From: Megalobrama amblycephala
Taxonomy: Eukaryota; Chordata; Actinopteri; Cypriniformes; Xenocyprididae
Assembly: GCF_018812025.1 (NCBI RefSeq)
Contig: NC_063066.1
Coordinates: forward strand, 3,244,692-3,308,691
DNA length: 64,000 nucleotides
Direction of reading: 5' to 3'
Under the pieces are notes generated by a model, which had not been told where the DNA came from, searched no databases, and worked only from the letters and a program-made list of their open reading frames with translations. Made by a program: the position numbers and the translations under genes. Shown in pieces: positions 58,191 through 64,000 of the stretch (position 1 is the stretch's first letter; each line of letters starts with the position of its first letter).

Positions 58191-59865
58191 ATAATTGCTG
58201 CTTGCAGCTAAATTTTATAATTATTTATTGTTATTCAGATAAGCCATAGCCCATGATAGACAATGCTTGTGTCATATTGATAATCATCAAATCTGGAAAT
58301 TAGCATATATTTGTTTTTCTGTCAACATGGCAGCCAAATATGAACATAATGCACATAATGAAGTGAAATTCTATTCAACATTCTGAATACTTGAAGTACA
58401 TAGTAGATAAAGAAACATAATATAAAGCGTAACCCTAATTTTACATATTTGAATTTGTATTGCATTTTTCACATTACACATTGTTTCAGCTTTACAGAAA
58501 ATATTGATGATTAACGTTTATGTTATCTTAATATCTTCGATAACATAGTTTACATTTTTGCGGCGATTAAAGCAATCAAGCAGTTGAGATGCATCACAGT
58601 GGCAAAAGTGGCAGCGATGTGGCAAAAGCTGTCCCATTTCAAAAACTCATTTGAATGCGGCCTACAAATGTGTCCTTCATTTCCCAGATAGAACTTTGTA
58701 CTAGTAAAAGTTAAGTTAGTAAGGATTGGATTTGGGAGGGGAAAACCAGCCCTAGACTGGCATTACCCTGGGGCCGTAACCGGAAGTTGTTGGAATTCCC
58801 TGTTCTGGTTCTGAAGCTGTCATGAGGCCGGGCACACATTCTCCACCTTTGAAATTGTGTGGCTGGGACTAGGATCTTGAGGATGTGACTTGCATCTTAA
58901 CTCAAACTTCACAGAGCTCAGATGAAGAAAATCCACTCTGGCTTTGTTGTGTTATCTGTCTGCTTTGCATTTCTAAATGAGCTAATCAATATTCTGTGGT
59001 TTCATGTAGATTTCTCTGGACCTGTTCACATGCTTGTATTGGCTTTGACAACTCTTCAACTTCATTCAAAACCTCCGATCCAGATGGAGTCTTTACAGTA
59101 CAGCAAATATTCACCAATCTTGTACAGATTTATAATTTGGTAATATTTCAGAAATAACTAACTGTCAACAAGAAACAAATCCTGAAATTTTCTCAAGAGG
59201 AAATTGTGCCATGAGAGATGGGGTATGAATATCATATGGGACTTAATGTGTTATTGCCATCCTCACTGCTTGATTTATGACCACCTAAGCAAGTATGTGC
59301 ATCACATGCAGTTTATACATAAATATGTGCAAATGTTAGCATTTTAATTGACTGGTAGTTGTGTCTATTCGTCATTATTCGTGCTGAGCTCACTGTTTGT
59401 CTTATTACTTGTATCAGAGCAACTCTGAGCTCACATTATACTAGAACAACGACAGATCCATCTCAGTAGATAAAGACTGTTGACTGGAGAGTTGTACACA
59501 AACCATACTTAATTAACTTAATTAACAAAGCTTTTTTATTAACTTTCTAAATGTGAAGGTACTTCATAAATAATGGAACTGAAGCAATAAAATAATTAAA
59601 ATTAACAGTTAATTATGCTTGAGATCGCTCCTGTGTATTCTCAAGACAAGATTAAAAATCTTTAAACAACCCGTTTAATTCATTCCCTTTTTTAAAACAG
59701 AAGCTGAATCAATTCGACAACCTCCAGAGATCTGAGCTGGGATGACCCTGATGATCTTGTTTTGGCATTCAAAAGCATTAAATATCAAAACTTATAACAG
59801 GGAAGCCATTAAATCTGTTAATGTAATTATCTCTCAGCCTGAAATTGGCACACAATAGAATTCAC
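58191..59865. other. No assignable gene
   Basis: Unique-looking sequence; a 73-codon plus frame (58922-59143) is unrecognised. Confidence 0.4.
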
Positions 59866-60014
59866 CACACGCTGGGTAAAGTAACCCAGCAAGTTGGGTT
59901 ACACATTTTAACCCAACTTCTGCTCATATTGACTAAATGCTGGGCTAATTTTACCTCATTAATGGTTATTGTTTCCATTTCCTTGCAGCAAATGTTATTT
60001 ATATATTTTATTGA

Positions 60015-60016
<2 letters not shown>
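59866..60016. repeat. ACCCAG/CTGGGT motif cluster
   Basis: CGCTGGGTAAAGTAACCCAG, CAAGTTGGGTTACACATTTT, AACCCAACTT and ATGCTGGG within 90 bp: a decayed member of the family of the next elements. Confidence 0.5.

Positions 60017-60075
<59 letters not shown>
60017..60075. repeat. (AT)n microsatellite
   Basis: About 29 AT dinucleotides. It ends 13 bp before the next element's terminus, reminiscent of the TA tract beside the Tc1-like insertion. Confidence 0.97.
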
Positions 60076-60080
<5 letters not shown>

Positions 60081-60088
60081 TAATTATA

Positions 60089-60902
60089 CACTCTAAAAAT
60101 GCTGGGTTAAAAACAACCCAAGTTGGGTTAATAATGGACAAACCTAGCAATTGTGTTGTTTTAACCCAGTGATTGGGTTAAATGTTTGCCCAAGCTGCTG
60201 GGTAATTTTATTTAACTATTGTTTAAAAATGATTGTATTGCTTGCTTAAAATTTATGTTGGAAATTAACATTTAATAATATGTTTAATAAATGAACATTT
60301 ATTAATAAGTTTTAATGAATACAATTAAACAATAAACCTTTATTAAATTGCTTATTAATAAATGTTTGCCTTTAGATTATTATTGTTTCCTCTACACTCT
60401 AAAAAATGCTGGGTTAAATATGGACAAACCCAGGGATTGGGTTGTTTTCACCCAGCCATTTTTTTCAACCAATTTTGGATTTATTTTTTTAGCCAGCAAT
60501 ATAGTAATATAGTGAAAAGCGTGTTTTTGCTCACCCCCAAATAGGGGCAAATTTGTGGGGTATTTTAAGCTGAAACTTGACCAGACCAGAGACTTATATT
60601 ACATCTTGTGAAAGAGGGCATAATAGGTGCCCTTTAACCCAACCCGCTGGGTTTTTCCATATTTAACCCAACTTGGGTTGTTTTTAACCCAGCATTTTTT
60701 AGAGTGTAGTAATTATGTGTCTGATTTTTAATTTCCAACCTATTTTGGGTTCATTTTAAGCCAGACATATAGTCATTTTTAAACAATAGTTGAGTTAAAT
60801 AAAACTACCCAGCATGTTGAGCAAATATTGAACCCAACCGCTGGGTTTGTCCATTTCCAACCCAATTTGGGTTTTTAACCCAGCATTTTGTAGCCTTTAG
60901 TG
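60089..60902. mobile_element. AACCCAG-type MITE, host of a self-family insertion
   Basis: Left CACTCTAAAAATGCTGGGTT and right AACCCAGCATTTTGTAGCCT, TTAGTG are inverted, flanked by TA on both sides (Tc1/mariner-type target). Interior TTTAACTATTGTTTAAAAAT (left) and its complement (right, ~60780) show the two halves belong together around the insert at 60395-60716. Confidence 0.75.
60395..60716. mobile_element. Inner AACCCAG-type MITE carrying a TTAA-element fragment
   Basis: CACTCTAAAAAATGCTGGGT at the left and its exact complement ending TTTTTTAGAGTG at the right, flanked by TA (60393-60394, 60717-60718). 60510-60637 (ACATCTTGTGAAAGAGGGCA, TAATAGGTGCCCTTTAA) is one end of the second TTAA family: a third nesting level. 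Confidence 0.85.
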
Positions 60903-63540
60903 TAGTCACTAGTGTGATTTTTAAATCACTTAAACAGAATGTAGTGTGTTTTATTATATTATTAGGTAATGCGGTTTGATTGTATGAATATGGTTGAGTT
61001 TATAACTTTGTATATCTCTCTCTATACGCACTAATGATGGTGTGGTTTACCTCTTGATAGACACTGTGAGGAATTACACTAACCTGACAAGTGCCTCTTT
61101 CAGGATCAATTTAATGTTTACTCTGAAAGACAGAGCAATTTGGTCAAACTGTTGTTCCACTACAGCCATACTTAAGGCCTTTAATGTGTTGCTGTGTGCG
61201 TGATGAGGAGAAATTAATCTGTAATTGGTGTGTGCCACTGCAATTAGGCATGAGATAAATCTATAGCTGCTTTTTTCTTCTTTCAATAAGAGCAGAATTG
61301 CTGCAGTCTTATAGTAATTAATATCTTCTCTGGCAGTGTAGCTTGTTTCTGTCTTGGCTTCTTAGCTAAGCCATTACTGTAACTGATAATAGTTTAGTAA
61401 TTAAATTTTAAATAAAAAGCATACATCATAAGCTGAATTTTACAATCAAATTTCCTTGAATTAGAGCTCACTGCAAACCCACAACATGTAAACACTGTAA
61501 TTCATTATATGTTTTTCAATTTTGCATTGAAGGTCTTAAAGGTACAGTAACAAACTGTCTGAGATAGGATTGAAAATAACTAAAATAATGACAATTTTAG
61601 CTTTTGTGCCTATAATTGATAACTTTAAAATGCAATAAATCAAACATTCTTCTGTAGTGTTGCTAAAAGTAGTTAACAGAGACTCAAGTATACTTTATAC
61701 TGATCTGCAATTTCCATAATCAAAAGAATTTCAAAGTCTTGTGCATGTATATTTATACATTTCTCCAGTTATTTCAAGTGGACAGTTATTTAAACATACA
61801 CTCAAAAGTTAAAACTCTTGTTTTAGCACAGTGCTTGATTGACAGGCGAGTGGGTGGTCCTTCACTGCTATCTGGTCACATGCATTTCCAACCATCTCCA
61901 AATGTAAGTGGATAAGCTCAAGATGTTTTGGCCCCTATATTTAGCTTTGTCCACTGAGGTCTCAGAATTTAAAGCTGCTGCTTCTGTCTGCGCTTAATTA
62001 TGGAACAAAATAATGGTAAACAACAGCAATCACTTGATGTTTTTAACAATCCACAGTGATTAGCAATCATCATAATAATTGCTCATGAAAATTTAATTCT
62101 GAACCTGACACCAATCTGTGTAGAACAAATGCTGAAATAACAACAGTTTAGCCCTAAATGTCAATGACTCAATGCAACTATGAAGGAAAGTAAACCAGGC
62201 AATCAATAGATAACCTAGATAGCCTAGGGCTTGAATCTAGCGATTGATTTTCACCTTGCTCATGGCAAATACATACCTATGGTATGTATGTGCTTCAGAC
62301 TCTGTATTTTAACTGTACTTCAGGACTTTCAGCATTTACCACGATGTTGTGTATAGCTTGTTATTGAAAACCAGTGTTTGTAGACCTTGGGTTTAGCGGA
62401 AGGCTCTACTTTTCAAGACGCAGAGATGTTCATAGAGTATGTGCCAGGAAACAGGCTTGTTAGATTCTTCATAAAACATTTAATTAATTGTAGAAGAAGC
62501 CCCATAGTGTAAGAGGTTCCCCATGTTCATGTGGACAGGGTCATGCATACAAATTATGGCAAGGACAGATTCTCATTTGAGAGAGATATCATGATTATTT
62601 GATGCAATAGCACCAGCTCTGACTTGGAAGAACTAGTCCAGAAGGGAGCAAATGATCCACTTTCTTTTAAGAGGTCTGAGACATTTCCAACTCGCTACCA
62701 ACTGGACTCTCTTGAGTAACACATAGATTTAAGGACCTCATTTCAGGTCACCTTTGGTCAAGAAGGATTTTCTAGGAAAATGGAGCATGTGGTGGAAACG
62801 TGTGGAGCTGCAGGACAGCTTGTTATTTGTTGCGGCAGAACGTTGCGGGAATGCAAGTGGAAGTTTGAGAAAAAGGCACTTAAATGTGTAACTATAAAAA
62901 ATGTTTTGCTTCAAAAACCTTTTTCTGTGAAATAAATTTGTACAATTGCATGTCTTTCAATTGACTGCTGCTTGTGAAGAACATGGATATTCTGTCCATG
63001 CCGCGTGCCAGCCGAGAGCGGGATCCATAATTTATCCAACCCAGGCTTGTTGGAAAAATGTGGCTGTGGCGACATTTCTGCAAAATTTTACATTGATTCC
63101 TGCATGTTTCACGACAGTTTCAAAGTGAAATGTCCAGTGAGTGGTGCTGAAAGCACGTTCAGTTTAATCTGAAACAGTTTGGTTTTAAATCTGGTTTTAT
63201 TACATTAGTTGTTGTATCTTTTATGTATAATGACAGTTCAATAACAAAATGACCATTGAGTTGCTCTTTCACCTACACTAACCCTACCCTAAATCTAATT
63301 GATAATATTAACAAAAGCAAACACGAGATAAAAACATATTTTCTGAAGCACCCATACCATTTTATTTTGCTTCTACAAGCTGTTTCACAGGTCTTGTTAC
63401 CTTGGCTTTAATAATAATAAAAAACAAAGATATGACATCCAAAGTATGTAAGGTAGTACAACTAGATCTCTTTTATTGAATCCAAAAGGTTTTAATTATA
63501 TTTTGCTACATATAAAGATATTTTAAAGATTTTGAAGTGT
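60903..63540. other. No assignable gene
   Basis: 2.6 kb of unique-looking sequence. Short frames at 61074-61286 and 62892-63128 are unrecognised. Confidence 0.4.
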
Positions 63541-63980
63541 CAAAAGGTCATTCGGTTTAACCGTCCAGAGTCCAATACACCCATTTCATTTGTGATTAAA
63601 ATATATTAAAATGTAATAAATGTATATATTTTTTTACTCTGGCATGATTTTATAACATCATATATCAACAGTACAAAATGGTATTAAAATTATGTGTAGA
63701 AGTCGTTGCTTTTTTATGAGAAAGAATGTCTGTAAAATTGAATTTTATTGATGTCATTCGGAGTAACCAATATAAAGGGACCATTTTGGATCAAATCATG
63801 CGGTCAATATCATGTGACAGGATGTGACATCATTCAGACACCTGCAAAGGACCACATGGTCATGAAGCAAAGTAACTAACTCTCTCTTAACTATTTGAAA
63901 ATTCATGTTTTCACTTGTTCATACGCATGTCCCGAAACATCAGGTCATTCGGTACAACCGCTATAAAACACAATCATAAT
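63541..63980. repeat. Three spaced GTCATTCGG motifs
   Basis: GGTCATTCGGTTTAACCG (63545), GTCATTCGGAGTAACCA (~63752) and GGTCATTCGGTACAACCG (~63943) recur every ~190-205 bp, but the sequence between them is not repeated, so they are not a tandem array. They may be ends of an element that continues past the window. Confidence 0.5.
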
Positions 63981-64000
63981 TTCTGTGTTACTCCCACCAG

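Overview
The window looks like intergenic or intronic DNA from a teleost fish, most likely a cyprinid (zebrafish/carp/barb group). This rests on AT-rich sequence with no long host reading frames, long TG and TA microsatellites, several Tc1-like transposons, an L2/CR1-type LINE, and dense palindromic TTAA-flanked and hAT-like miniature elements. I know these repeat types from cyprinid genomes; the species is an inference. No complete host gene is visible. Two stretches are put forward as low-confidence host exons (28853-28941 on plus, 45013-45295 on minus).

Layout. 0-5 kb: the end of a long foldback element inserted in a MITE, a degenerate Tc1 relic and a near-perfect TTAA foldback element. 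5-13 kb: two inverted copies of a ~950 bp TTAA element, the second nested in older repeats inside a hAT-like element with near-identical 8 bp target duplications. 13-17 kb: a Tc1-like transposase gene whose last codons are broken by a hAT-like element with a perfect 8 bp target duplication, then a second Tc1 family. 18-31 kb: a (TG)n tract, LINE fragments, a composite TTAA element, a second copy of the 16 kb Tc1 family with an internal deletion, and the plus-strand candidate exon. 31.5-32.6 kb: a 21-copy ~55 bp minisatellite carrying a CCAAT-box consensus in most units. 34-42 kb: a three-level nest of DNA elements, a three-copy ~170 bp tandem repeat, a palindromic MITE, and a foldback element inside a hAT-like element. 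43-48 kb: two TTAA elements facing each other around the minus-strand candidate exon, then a nearly intact Tc1-like transposon inserted in a TA repeat. 49.6-51.7 kb: a 5'-truncated LINE with a long open reverse-transcriptase frame. 53-64 kb: another TTAA foldback, a tRNA-like SINE head, a 1.3 kb element with a nested MITE, and a MITE inserted into a member of its own family.

Nothing here works as a pathway. The biology is transposition: autonomous-type elements (Tc1-like transposases, LINE reverse transcriptase), now all damaged, and the non-autonomous elements mobilised by such enzymes. Insertion order can often be read directly from target-site duplications and interrupted repeats, and that is the most useful information in the window.
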